Origin: Micavibrio sp. UBA2020 | Lineage (GTDB): Bacteria; Pseudomonadota; Alphaproteobacteria; Micavibrionales; UBA2020 | Reading direction: 5' to 3' | NCBI GenBank assembly: GCA_002334985.1 | Contig: DDBY01000233.1 | Span: forward strand, 1 to 8,206 | Length of the DNA: 8,206 nt | Shown: piece by piece, positions 1 to 7,984 of the stretch | Layout: every line of letters starts with the position of its first letter | Numbering within the stretch: position 1 is the first letter of the stretch | Position numbers and translations under genes: made by a program | Notes under the pieces: generated by a model | Databases searched by the model: none | What the model saw: only the letters and a program-made list of their open reading frames with translations | Told to the model about the DNA's origin: nothing

Positions 1-2159
1 TGGTCGGCGGCACGCCTGCGGGCTGGATTGTCGCCATGGCGTTTTTCCAAATCATGCTGTTGGTCGGGTATCTGGCCGCACATCTTCTTGCCAAGATGTC
101 TCCCCGTCTGCATGCCGCTTCATATATCGCGCTGCTTTGCAGCGGGCTCGCCTTCATGCCCGTTGCACTCTCGCAATACGCCGGCAAGCTTTCGGCAACG
201 CCTGGTGCGAATGATATATTTATGCTGCTTGCCTTTGCCGTTGCGGTCCCCTTTGTCGCCATTTCCGCAACATCCTCGACGATACAGCGCCTGTTCACGA
301 CGACGGGCCACAAGTCTTCTTCTGACCCTTATTTCCTTTACGTCGCCAGCAATATCGGCAGCTTCTCCGGCCTTTTGTTCTACCCCTTGATAATCGAACC
401 CAGCCTTTCGCTTTCAGCACAAAGCCATTATTTTACATGGTTCTATTCTGCCCTGATTTTCCTCGGCCTTATATGTCTTTTCCTTGCCGGCAGCGAACCT
501 GCGCCGCAAACTAACGCCAAATCAACAGCCACTACTCCGGCACGCGCATACGATTACCTGCGCTGGATGGTGCTTTCTTTTGTTCCCTCCAGCCTTTTGC
601 TCGGCGTTACCTACTACATCACCACCGACATCATGTCGGTGCCGATGATGTGGGTCTTGCCGCTTTCGCTTTATCTGCTGACTTTCATTCTGGCTTTCAG
701 TCGTAAAAACCTTGTCCCGCTGCCGCTCATTCAGGCCCTGCACCCTTGGGGCGTTCTGTTGGCCATCGCGGCTGCAGGGATATACAAGTTAAAATGGCTG
801 ACCAGCTGGAACGGTGTCTTTTTTTATCTCGCTGTTTTCTTTATCGTCGCGCTCAGCTGCCATCTGCGCCTTGCATCCTTGCGCCCGCTTGATGAAAACC
901 GCAAGCATCTGACAGGCTTTTACCTGATGATGTCCGTCGGCGGCGCGCTTGGCGGCATTTTCAACGCCTTCATCGTACCGAATTTCGCCGTTCACACGAC
1001 GGAATTGCCGTTAATGCTCGTCTTCTCTCTGCTGCTGCATCCGTCCATCAAAATCAAAAGCCCGGCAGGCATGTTCATTCTCGCCTGTTCTCTGGCATCG
1101 TTTATGATGCTACGCTATACACCGCCGCAAATGCTTGTGCCGCCCGAAGCGCTCCCGAACTTGACCATCCTCGCCTTGCTCGTTCTGTCGGTTATCGCAT
1201 TCGTTTTGCAAAAATTCACAGATGTGTTCAGGCTGCCATCGCTGATGGCATTTACAGCGGCTTTGTTTATTCTGTCGCAGTTCATGCTGAATGCAGCGGA
1301 CATTTTGCACAGTAGCCGCAATTTTTACGGCACCATACGCGTTTTCGAGAAAGAAGAGCTGATTAAAAAATCCGCCGATGACAAAGACGGTAAAGTCTTC
1401 AAAACGCGCTATATCACTCATGGCACCACCATACACGGCATCCAGATACTGGAGCCTGCGGAATACCGTACGTCAACGACGCAATATTTCTCTTCGCGCG
1501 GCCCGTTAGGTGAAATTGTAAACACGCTCAAGCCCAAACAGGTTGCTGTCGTCGGGCTTGGCGCAGGCGTCATCAACTGCCTGAACGCACCGGACCGCCA
1601 CTTCACCTATATAGAAATTGACCCCGACATGGTGAAAGCGGCTGAAAAGTATTTTACGTTTATAAAGGAGTGTAAATCTGCCGCGCCGCCAAAAATCATC
1701 GTGGGTGACGGCCGGCTGGAGCTGGCGCGCATGGAAAACGCCAAATTCGATATGATTATTATTGATGCGTTTTCATCCGACTCCATTCCTACACACCTTC
1801 TGACGAAAGAAGCGCTGGATGATTATCTGTCACGCCTGACGCCGGATGGCGCGATTGTGTTTCACATCTCGAACCGCTTTTTCTACCTTGAAAAGCTGCT
1901 TTCCAAACTGGCCGACAACGCGGAATTGCAAAACAGGTTTAAACTCAGCACCCTTAACGATAAACCCTTTGCCGCTCCCAGCCGCTGGATGATACTGGCG
2001 CAGAAAGACAGTGACTTGTCTTATTTCAAAAAAGAAATTGGATGGCTTAACCTCGCGCCGATTGCCGACATCTACTGGACAGACGACTACAGCAACCTGA
2101 TGAGCGTTGCGCGGCTCACGCCCCCCGACATTACGACCTATAAACTCAAAGGCGAATAA
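1..2159 (+). CDS. Fused polytopic membrane / spermidine-synthase-like protein, copy 1 (5'-truncated by window edge)
   Basis: The reading frame is open from the window edge (first whole codon at 3) to TAA at 2157-2159, giving 718 visible residues. Alignment with the downstream paralogue suggests about 44 N-terminal residues, including the first membrane helix, lie outside. The ATG at 36 is internal, because upstream codons (VGGTPAGW) match the paralogue. The N-terminal two thirds is a series of hydrophobic segments with loops such as DPYFLY, FVPSSLLLGVT, WVLPLSLYLLTF and MMSVGGALGGIFNAF, typical of the fused MFS/spermidine synthase family. The C-terminal third is a soluble Rossmann domain: HGTTIHG (1419-1439), GLGAG nucleotide-binding loop (1554-1568), acidic EID after the next strand, VGDGR, IDAFSSD (1761-1781), and a terminal WTDDY. 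By family it should be an inner-membrane protein with a cytoplasmic SAM-like binding domain; substrate unknown. The Asp of the spermidine synthase GGGDGG motif is absent. Family assignment is confident, function is not. Confidence 0.88.
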   Translation, partial: VGGTPAGWIVAMAFFQIMLLVGYLAAHLLAKMSPRLHAASYIALLCSGLAFMPVALSQYAGKLSATPGANDIFMLLAFAVAVPFVAISATSSTIQRLFTTTGHKSSSDPYFLYVASNIGSFSGLLFYPLIIEPSLSLSAQSHYFTWFYSALIFLGLICLFLAGSEPAPQTNAKSTATTPARAYDYLRWMVLSFVPSSLLLGVTYYITTDIMSVPMMWVLPLSLYLLTFILAFSRKNLVPLPLIQALHPWGVLLAIAAAGIYKLKWLTSWNGVFFYLAVFFIVALSCHLRLASLRPLDENRKHLTGFYLMMSVGGALGGIFNAFIVPNFAVHTTELPLMLVFSLLLHPSIKIKSPAGMFILACSLASFMMLRYTPPQMLVPPEALPNLTILALLVLSVIAFVLQKFTDVFRLPSLMAFTAALFILSQFMLNAADILHSSRNFYGTIRVFEKEELIKKSADDKDGKVFKTRYITHGTTIHGIQILEPAEYRTSTTQYFSSRGPLGEIVNTLKPKQVAVVGLGAGVINCLNAPDRHFTYIEIDPDMVKAAEKYFTFIKECKSAAPPKIIVGDGRLELARMENAKFDMIIIDAFSSDSIPTHLLTKEALDDYLSRLTPDGAIVFHISNRFFYLEKLLSKLADNAELQNRFKLSTLNDKPFAAPSRWMILAQKDSDLSYFKKEIGWLNLAPIADIYWTDDYSNLMSVARLTPPDITTYKLKGE
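18..59 (+). repeat. 42-base direct repeat, copy A (identical to 2311-2352)
   Basis: This stretch in copy 1 is base-for-base identical to 2311-2352 in copy 2, encoding AGWIVAMAFFQIML in both. Flanking bases diverge at once: there are five differences in the 17 bases before it and one directly after it. Elsewhere the paralogues differ at many synonymous positions even where the protein is conserved. It is therefore a candidate gene-conversion tract rather than only a conserved motif. Confidence 0.8.
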
Positions 2160-2163
2160 GAAC

Positions 2164-4473
2164 ATGACAAATTCCGCAGCTGCAAGCAAACCCGCCGCCA
2201 ATCTGGCGCTCTATCTTTTCAGTGGCACGCTGTTTATCTCCGCCGCCTTGATGTTTGCCGTACAGCCCATGGTAGGAAAAATGCTGCTGCCGCTTATCGG
2301 CGGTACACCCGCGGGCTGGATTGTCGCCATGGCGTTTTTCCAAATCATGCTGCTGGTCGGCTATTTTCTCGCACACGCCCTGTCGATGGCAACGCCGCGC
2401 CGTCATGGCATGCTTTATATTCTGGCGCTACTCGCGGGGACGTTCTTCTTGCCGTTGCATTTGGCGGGCGGGTTGAACGAACAGCTGCCGATTTCACTTG
2501 AAATCCTGCGCTTGCTGACCTTAACCGTTGCCGTGCCGTTTATTGCGCTGTCGGCCACATCATCCACCATCCAACGTCTGTTCACGGAAACAGGACATCC
2601 CTCCGCCCACGACCCCTACTTCCTTTATGCCGCAAGCAACCTTGGCAGCTTCGCGGGGCTTTTCGCCTATCCGCTGGTGGCGGAGCCGGAACTCGGCCTG
2701 CTCGCCCAAACGCATCTATGGCAGGGCGTCTTTATGGCGCTTATCGTTCTGGCCACGGGCTGCTTGCTGATTGCCCGCGGACAAGGCGCGGCCAAAACCC
2801 AAAAAGCCGAAAGCGCGTCAGCGCCCGCTGTCGAAGACAATAGCAAGGTCACGAACAAGCAGCGTTTGAACTGGATATTGCTCGCCTTCGTCCCCTCAAG
2901 CCTGCTCTCGGGCGTGACGACGCATATCTCGACAGATATTTTTTCTGCCCCCATGATATGGGTGCTGCCTCTCGGCGCCTATCTCCTGACCTTCGTCATC
3001 GCCTTTAGCCGCAAGCCGCTGGTTTCGTTTGATACCGCCAACCAGCTGCACCCGCTGGTCGTGCCCTTGGTGATGGGGCTTTTGATTACCAATAACCTGA
3101 TGATGCGCCTGTCATGGGCGACGATGATTTTTCACGTTTTCGCTTTCAGCGTTGTCGCACTGCTCTGCCACATGCTGCTGGCGCAAAGCCGCCCTGAAAA
3201 CAGCCGCAAGCATCTGACTGAATTTTATCTTATGATGTCGGTTGGCGGCGCGCTGGGCGGTATTTTGAATGCTTTTATCATACCCTACACACTCGACCGA
3301 CTGATTGAATATCCGCTGCTGATGACACTATCGCTGTTCATCAATCCGGCCTTCAGAAAACCCATGACGCGCTACGGGCATATTCTTGTTTGCACCAGCC
3401 TTGCCATGGTCGTCGGCTATTACATTTTCATCAAAACTATCGCCCCCGCGATCTATTCCTCGGCTGTCGGAATCATCACACCACAAATTATCATGGTCGA
3501 TATCGCCATGGCGCTGATGTTTATCGTCATGTCGGCGAATATCCGAAGCGCCATCGTCGGTTGTGCGGCTATTATGTTCCTGACAGAAGTCATTCTGCCC
3601 AAACACTTGCTGCTGATAGAGAGAAACTTCTTCGGCGTCATCACAATTTTCGAGCGACCGATACAAATAGAGGGCAAAAAATACACCGCGCGTTACATGT
3701 ATCACGGCACCACGACGCACGGCACGCAAATCATGGAAAAGCCGTATAACAAAACGCCCACGACGTATTTCACCGAAATCGGCCCGCTCGGCAATACTTT
3801 CATGTTGTACCAGCCAAAGAAAGTCGCCGTTATCGGTCTTGGTGTCGGCACCATCAACTGCTATTCGACGCCGGAAACCGAAATGACCTTCGTAGAAATC
3901 GACCAAGGCGTGGTTGATGTGGCCAAAAGCCATTTCACTTTCCTTGACGATTGCACAGGCAAAACGCCGCCGCGGATTATTGTTGGCGATGGACGCATCG
4001 AAATTGAAAAACTCGATGAGAAATTCGACATGATTATCATCGATGCGTTTTCATCGGATACCATTCCCATCCACCTGCTGACGACGGATGCCCTGCGCAG
4101 TTATCTGGGAAAGTTGAACGAGAACGGCATGTTGGTCATGAACATTTCCAACCGCTATTTCAACCTTGCCCCCATACTGGCCAAGAATGCCGCAGAAATT
4201 GGCATTTATTCGCGCACCCGCCTGCATCACTTTGAAGATGTCGAAGCAAACGCCGAGGTTTCCCGCAAATATCCCTTCGCCTCTTCCAGCTTTTGGGTGG
4301 CGATGGCGAAAAACCGCGATACGCTGATGCCGCTGCGCGAAATGGAATGGGTTGAGCTGGCCGCTAATGAAAAACTGCGCCCTTGGACGGATGATTACAC
4401 CAACCCCATGCGTATGCTGATGCAGCTCTACCCCGTCAAAATGCGCGGCGCGGAAGAAAAACAGGGCGAATAA
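2164..4473 (+). CDS. Fused polytopic membrane / spermidine-synthase-like protein, copy 2 (complete)
   Basis: A 769-residue protein starting at ATG 2164, four bases after the stop of copy 1; a weak AAAGG (2148-2152) precedes it. A longer TTG start at 2107 would overlap copy 1 and add a polar, non-family tail, so I chose 2164. Residues about 13-490 contain roughly 13-15 hydrophobic segments, opening with the family signature SGTLFISAALMFAVQPMVGK. A charged, alanine-rich loop (about 207-235) separates the first six from the rest. The C-terminal domain (about 495-769) shows YHGTTTHG (513-520), GLGVG (558-562), EID (578-580) as the ribose-binding acidic element, VGDGR (607-611), IIDAFSSD (625-632) and WTDDY near the end. 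By eye about half of the residues match copy 1; helices around 395-490 are most divergent. The family is often named spermidine synthase, but the GGGDGG Asp is missing, so aminopropyl transfer is unproven. Likely an inner-membrane enzyme or transporter-enzyme of unknown substrate, co-transcribed with copy 1 and perhaps carB. Confidence 0.9.
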   Translation: MTNSAAASKPAANLALYLFSGTLFISAALMFAVQPMVGKMLLPLIGGTPAGWIVAMAFFQIMLLVGYFLAHALSMATPRRHGMLYILALLAGTFFLPLHLAGGLNEQLPISLEILRLLTLTVAVPFIALSATSSTIQRLFTETGHPSAHDPYFLYAASNLGSFAGLFAYPLVAEPELGLLAQTHLWQGVFMALIVLATGCLLIARGQGAAKTQKAESASAPAVEDNSKVTNKQRLNWILLAFVPSSLLSGVTTHISTDIFSAPMIWVLPLGAYLLTFVIAFSRKPLVSFDTANQLHPLVVPLVMGLLITNNLMMRLSWATMIFHVFAFSVVALLCHMLLAQSRPENSRKHLTEFYLMMSVGGALGGILNAFIIPYTLDRLIEYPLLMTLSLFINPAFRKPMTRYGHILVCTSLAMVVGYYIFIKTIAPAIYSSAVGIITPQIIMVDIAMALMFIVMSANIRSAIVGCAAIMFLTEVILPKHLLLIERNFFGVITIFERPIQIEGKKYTARYMYHGTTTHGTQIMEKPYNKTPTTYFTEIGPLGNTFMLYQPKKVAVIGLGVGTINCYSTPETEMTFVEIDQGVVDVAKSHFTFLDDCTGKTPPRIIVGDGRIEIEKLDEKFDMIIIDAFSSDTIPIHLLTTDALRSYLGKLNENGMLVMNISNRYFNLAPILAKNAAEIGIYSRTRLHHFEDVEANAEVSRKYPFASSSFWVAMAKNRDTLMPLREMEWVELAANEKLRPWTDDYTNPMRMLMQLYPVKMRGAEEKQGE
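2311..2352 (+). repeat. 42-base direct repeat, copy B (identical to 18-59)
   Basis: Second copy of the perfect repeat, at residues about 50-63 of the complete paralogue, in the second membrane helix. The two copies are 2293 bases apart in the same orientation and at equivalent places in the two proteins. Recombination between them would delete one gene's worth of sequence and leave a single in-frame hybrid. Confidence 0.8.
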
Positions 4474-4492
4474 CCCGATAACAAAACAGGCA

Positions 4493-4499
4493 AAGAGGA
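4493..4499 (+). promoter_or_regulatory. Ribosome binding site of carB
   Basis: AAGAGGA lies 7 bases before the ATG at 4507, a strong Shine-Dalgarno match at good spacing. It fixes the carB start and is clearly stronger than the site preceding the upstream membrane gene, which would let carB be translated independently within a shared transcript. No convincing promoter is seen in the 33-base gap. Confidence 0.85.
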
Positions 4500-4506
4500 C
4501 ACGCAC

Positions 4507-7500
4507 ATGGCCAAACGTACGGATATCAAAAGCATCGCCCTTATCGGCGCCGGCCCTATCGTTATCGGGCAGGCTTGTGAATTTGATTATTCCGGTACGC
4601 AGGCCTGCAAGGCGCTGCGCGACGAAGGCTACCGCGTTATCCTCATCAACTCCAACCCCGCGACCATCATGACGGATCCGGATTTGGCCGATGCAACATA
4701 CATCGAGCCGATTACGCCGGAGATTGTCGCTAAAATCCTTGAAAAAGAACGCCCCGATGCGCTCTTGCCCACCATGGGCGGCCAGACGGCGCTCAACACC
4801 GCCCTTGCCCTTGCCAAAAACGGCACGCTGGAGCGTCTCGGGGTCGAGCTGATTGGCGCCAACCAGCGCGCCATTGAACTGGCCGAAGACCGCCAGCTGT
4901 TCAAGGAAACCATGGCCAAACTCGGCCTTGAATGCCCCAAAAGCCGCACCGTCAGCACCTTCGGCGAAGCCATGGACAGCCTTGAGCATGTCGGCCTGCC
5001 CGCTATCATCCGTCCGTCCTTCACGCTTGGCGGTACGGGCGGCGGCATCGCCTATAACCGCGATGAATATGTCGATATCGTACGCTCCGGCCTTGCGGCA
5101 TCGCCGGTGAAGCAGATTCTTATCGAAGAATCCGTGCTGGGCTGGAAAGAATATGAAATGGAAGTCGTGCGCGACAAGGCCGACAACTGCATCATCATCT
5201 GCTCCATCGAAAACATCGACCCTATGGGCATTCACACGGGCGACAGCGTCACAGTCGCCCCCGCGCTCACGCTGACCGATAAAGAATATCAGGTCATGCG
5301 CAATGCCTCCCTTGCCGTCCTGCGCGGCATCGGCATTGAAACCGGCGGCTCTAACGTACAGTTCGCGGTCAATCCCGCCGATGGCCGCCTTGTGGTCATT
5401 GAAATGAACCCGCGGGTCAGCCGCTCATCTGCTCTCGCGTCCAAGGCAACAGGGTTTCCGATTGCAAAAGTCGCGGCCAAACTGGCGGTCGGCTATACGC
5501 TGGACGAGCTTAAAAACGACATCACCCAAACAACACCCGCGTCGTTCGAGCCGACGATTGATTACGTCGTCACCAAAATGCCGCGTTTCAGTTTCGAAAA
5601 ATTCCGCGGCACCGAAGAGCGCCTGTCCACCTCCATGAAATCCGTCGGCGAAGTCATGGCGATGGGCCGCACGTTTGAAGAGTCTTTGCAAAAAGCCTTC
5701 TGTTCCATGGAAACCGGCCTTGTCGGTCTGAAGGAAATGAACCTCGCCCCCGCAGGCGAGGAGTTCCACCCGCAGCACGTTCTGGCCGCCCTGTCGCAGC
5801 CGCGCCCCGACCGCCTTTTGGTCATCGCGCAGGCCTATCGTCACGGTTTTTCTACCGAAGAAATTCATGACCACTGCAAATTCGACCCGTGGTTTTTGGA
5901 AAAAATCAAAAAGCTGGTTGCAGAGGAAGAACGCGTCCGTAAAGAAGGCCTGCCCAAAACGCAGGCCGAATGGATTGCCCTCAAACAGCTCGGCTTTTCC
6001 GATGCGCGCCTTGCGCAGCTGACGGCCAAGAAAACCGCGGACGTAACCAAAGCGCGACAAAAAGCCGATGCCCTGCCCGTATTCAAACGCGTGGACAGCT
6101 GCGCGGGCGAATTCCCGTCGGATACGTCCTATATGTATTCCACCTACGAAACCGACCGCGCGCTGAGCGATGAATGCGCGCCGTCGAACCGCAAAAAAGC
6201 CATCATCATCGGCTCCGGCCCCAACCGCATCGGTCAGGGCATCGAGTTTGATTATTGCTGCGTCCATGCCTCCTTCGCGCTGCGCGAAAAGGGTATCGAA
6301 AGCATCATGGTCAACTGCAACCCCGAAACCGTTTCGACAGACTACGATACATCCGACCGCTTGTATTTCGAGCCGATTACAGCAGAGAAAGTTCTGGATA
6401 TTATCCACGCCGAACAGCAATCCGGCGAAGTTATCGGCGTTATCGTGCAGCTAGGCGGCCAGACACCGCTGAAACTCTGCCGCGAGCTGGAACAGGCAGG
6501 CATTAAAATACTCGGCACCAGCCCTGATGCCATCGACCTCGCCGAAGACCGCGAGCGTTTTTCAAAACTGCTGCACAAGGCAAAACTGAAACAGCCCGCG
6601 AACGGCCTTGCCCGCAGCGCGCAGGAGGCCGAAAAAATCGCGCATGACATCGGCTACCCCATCGTTATCCGCCCGTCTTATGTGCTGGGCGGCCGCGGCA
6701 TGGAAATCGTGCATGACGCCGCTGCCCTGCGCCGCTATATCCATACCGCGGTCGAAGTTTCCGGCGATGCGCCGGTGCTTATCGACAAATACCTGCAAAA
6801 CTGTATCGAAGTCGATGTCGATGCGCTGAGCGACGGCAAAGAAGTTTTCATCGCTGGCGTGATGGAGCACATCGAAGAAGCCGGCATCCACTCCGGCGAC
6901 AGCACCTGCTCGTTGCCCCCGCATTCGCTGCGTCAGGAAATCGTGATTGATTTGATGGACCAGAGCATGACGCTGGCCAAGGCCCTCGGCGTTGTCGGTC
7001 TCATGAACGTGCAATTCGCCGTACAGCAAAGCCGCGACCCCGCGAATTTGGACGCCTATGAAATCTATGTCATCGAAGTGAACCCGCGCGCATCACGCAC
7101 CGTACCGTTTGTGGCCAAGGCAACCGGTATGGGCATCATCAAGGCCGCCACGCGTCTGATGACGGGCGAGAAAATCGCAGCGTTGAAAGCCGAAGGCATC
7201 ATCCATCACCGCAAATTCGACCATGTATCGGTGAAGGCGCCCGTCTTCCCGTTCGACCGCTTTCCCAAGGTGGACTCGGTACTCGGCCCCGAAATGCGCT
7301 CCACCGGCGAAGTCATGGGCATCGACCGCGATTTCCGCCGCGCTTTTGCCAAGGCGCGTATCGGCGCGGGTGCGAAACTGCCGCTGTCGGGTACGGTTTT
7401 CGTATCGGTGCGCAACAGCGACAAGAACATGATTATCCCGCTGGCCGCAAAACTGGCCGATATGGGTTTTCATATTGTTGCCACCAGCGGCACGGCCAAA

Positions 7501-7791
7501 CATCTGGTCGATGCAGGCATTCGCGCCCGTAAAGTCAATAAAGTCCATGAAGGTCAACCACATATCATCGACGCGATGATTAACGGCGACATTGCCCTGA
7601 TGCTGAATACCACCGATGGCCCGCAGGCCGTGGCCGACGACTTTAACTTGCGCCGCGCCGCGTTACAGAATAAGATTCCCTACTATACGACGATTTCCGG
7701 TGCGAAGGCCGCTGTGGATGCCATAGCCGCCCTGCGTCAATCGGGACCGTTCGACGTCAAATCGCTGCAGGATTATCTGGCGGCGGCCTGA
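4507..7791 (+). CDS. carB: Carbamoyl-phosphate synthase large subunit
   Basis: A complete 1094-residue protein; E. coli CarB has 1073. CarB uses ammonia channelled from the glutaminase subunit CarA, bicarbonate and two ATP to make carbamoyl phosphate for pyrimidine and arginine synthesis in the cytoplasm. The first ATP-grasp half (about 1-400) keeps E. coli numbering: R129, R169 in [13 protein letters not shown]215, H243 in GIHTGDS, and E299/N301/R303. The oligomerisation domain spans about 404-555. The second half (about 560-950) has [18 protein letters not shown]722, H795 in GIHSGDS and E857/N859/R861, so both phosphorylation sites look intact. The C-terminal MGS-like allosteric domain (from about 962) has ATSGTA and NKVHEGQPH (1011-1019), the region that binds UMP/IMP in E. 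coli. An insertion of about 9 residues relative to E. coli lies around 842-852, just before the second-site EVNPR motif. carA is not directly upstream; two membrane-protein genes are there instead. Confidence 0.98.
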   Translation: MAKRTDIKSIALIGAGPIVIGQACEFDYSGTQACKALRDEGYRVILINSNPATIMTDPDLADATYIEPITPEIVAKILEKERPDALLPTMGGQTALNTALALAKNGTLERLGVELIGANQRAIELAEDRQLFKETMAKLGLECPKSRTVSTFGEAMDSLEHVGLPAIIRPSFTLGGTGGGIAYNRDEYVDIVRSGLAASPVKQILIEESVLGWKEYEMEVVRDKADNCIIICSIENIDPMGIHTGDSVTVAPALTLTDKEYQVMRNASLAVLRGIGIETGGSNVQFAVNPADGRLVVIEMNPRVSRSSALASKATGFPIAKVAAKLAVGYTLDELKNDITQTTPASFEPTIDYVVTKMPRFSFEKFRGTEERLSTSMKSVGEVMAMGRTFEESLQKAFCSMETGLVGLKEMNLAPAGEEFHPQHVLAALSQPRPDRLLVIAQAYRHGFSTEEIHDHCKFDPWFLEKIKKLVAEEERVRKEGLPKTQAEWIALKQLGFSDARLAQLTAKKTADVTKARQKADALPVFKRVDSCAGEFPSDTSYMYSTYETDRALSDECAPSNRKKAIIIGSGPNRIGQGIEFDYCCVHASFALREKGIESIMVNCNPETVSTDYDTSDRLYFEPITAEKVLDIIHAEQQSGEVIGVIVQLGGQTPLKLCRELEQAGIKILGTSPDAIDLAEDRERFSKLLHKAKLKQPANGLARSAQEAEKIAHDIGYPIVIRPSYVLGGRGMEIVHDAAALRRYIHTAVEVSGDAPVLIDKYLQNCIEVDVDALSDGKEVFIAGVMEHIEEAGIHSGDSTCSLPPHSLRQEIVIDLMDQSMTLAKALGVVGLMNVQFAVQQSRDPANLDAYEIYVIEVNPRASRTVPFVAKATGMGIIKAATRLMTGEKIAALKAEGIIHHRKFDHVSVKAPVFPFDRFPKVDSVLGPEMRSTGEVMGIDRDFRRAFAKARIGAGAKLPLSGTVFVSVRNSDKNMIIPLAAKLADMGFHIVATSGTAKHLVDAGIRARKVNKVHEGQPHIIDAMINGDIALMLNTTDGPQAVADDFNLRRAALQNKIPYYTTISGAKAAVDAIAALRQSGPFDVKSLQDYLAAA

Positions 7792-7856
7792 CGGAACAAC
7801 CAGACACAGAGTTTCAAAGAACAACAACAATGAATACGCGCACTGTCTTCCCGCTG

Positions 7857-7908
7857 TTTTCCTGATACCGCATGCCACCGCGCAAGCGGCAGGATGCTTA
7901 CAGGAAAA
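7857..7908 (+). other. Long imperfect stem-loop in the carB-greA gap
   Basis: TTTTCCTG (7857-7864) is perfectly complementary to CAGGAAAA (7901-7908). Inside, GCAT (7870-7873) pairs with ATGC (7894-7897), CC (7875-7876) can pair with GG (7892-7893), and CCGC (7878-7881) pairs with GCGG (7886-7889) closing a GCAA tetraloop of the stable GNRA type. Short internal loops separate the helices. There is no T-run after the 3' arm; it is followed by more A. It is therefore not a standard intrinsic terminator on either strand, and is better read as a structured 5' leader of greA, a processing site or a chance fold. Confidence 0.5.
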
Positions 7909-7937
7909 AATGCAGGATTGGACAGTTCGACATTATT

Positions 7938-7957
7938 GCGCATGCAAAAACATGCGC
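7938..7957 (+). other. Perfect 7-bp inverted repeat upstream of greA
   Basis: GCGCATG (7938-7944) and CATGCGC (7951-7957) are exact reverse complements around a 6-base loop, CAAAAA. The hairpin ends 11 bases before the AAGGA that precedes greA. No T-run follows on the plus strand, and on the minus strand the sequence after the stem is AATAATG, so it is not a terminator. It could be a leader RNA hairpin near the ribosome binding site or a protein operator. Confidence 0.45.
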
Positions 7958-7968
7958 CGACGCCACAC

Positions 7969-7973
7969 AAGGA
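7969..7973 (+). promoter_or_regulatory. Probable greA ribosome binding site
   Basis: AAGGA stands 11 bases before the ATG at 7985, slightly far but usable. It directly abuts an in-frame upstream ATG at 7973, which is too close to be served by it. This spacing, with the protein alignment, favours the 7985 start. Confidence 0.55.
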
Positions 7974-7984
7974 TGACAAAAGAT

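Noticed and set aside
2107..2163. A TTG start extending membrane copy 2 by 19 residues into copy 1.
   Set aside because: The extra residues are arginine/proline-rich, unlike the family N-terminus, and the ATG at 2164 gives a start typical of the family.
4051..5235. A 394-codon open frame on the minus strand over the end of membrane copy 2 and the start of carB.
   Set aside because: It lies opposite two firmly identified genes, its product has no recognisable domain, and GC-rich codon bias on the plus strand easily leaves the opposite frame open.
5425..6420. A 331-codon minus-strand open frame inside carB.
   Set aside because: Same explanation: complete overlap with conserved CarB coding sequence and composition typical of an antisense shadow.
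7918..7946. A possible greA promoter (TTGGAC with CATGCA at 17 bases, or CATTAT as a -10).
   Set aside because: Matches to the -35 and -10 consensus are poor, and the better -10 candidate has no -35 at correct spacing.
7872..7976. A 34-codon ORF ending in an ATGA overlap with an in-frame upstream ATG of greA.
   Set aside because: It has no ribosome binding site, no recognisable protein, runs through both inverted repeats, and the overlapping greA ATG at 7973 is itself unlikely to be the start.
7792..7984. An intrinsic terminator after carB.
   Set aside because: Hairpins are present, but none is followed by a T-run on the plus strand, so transcription into greA cannot be excluded.
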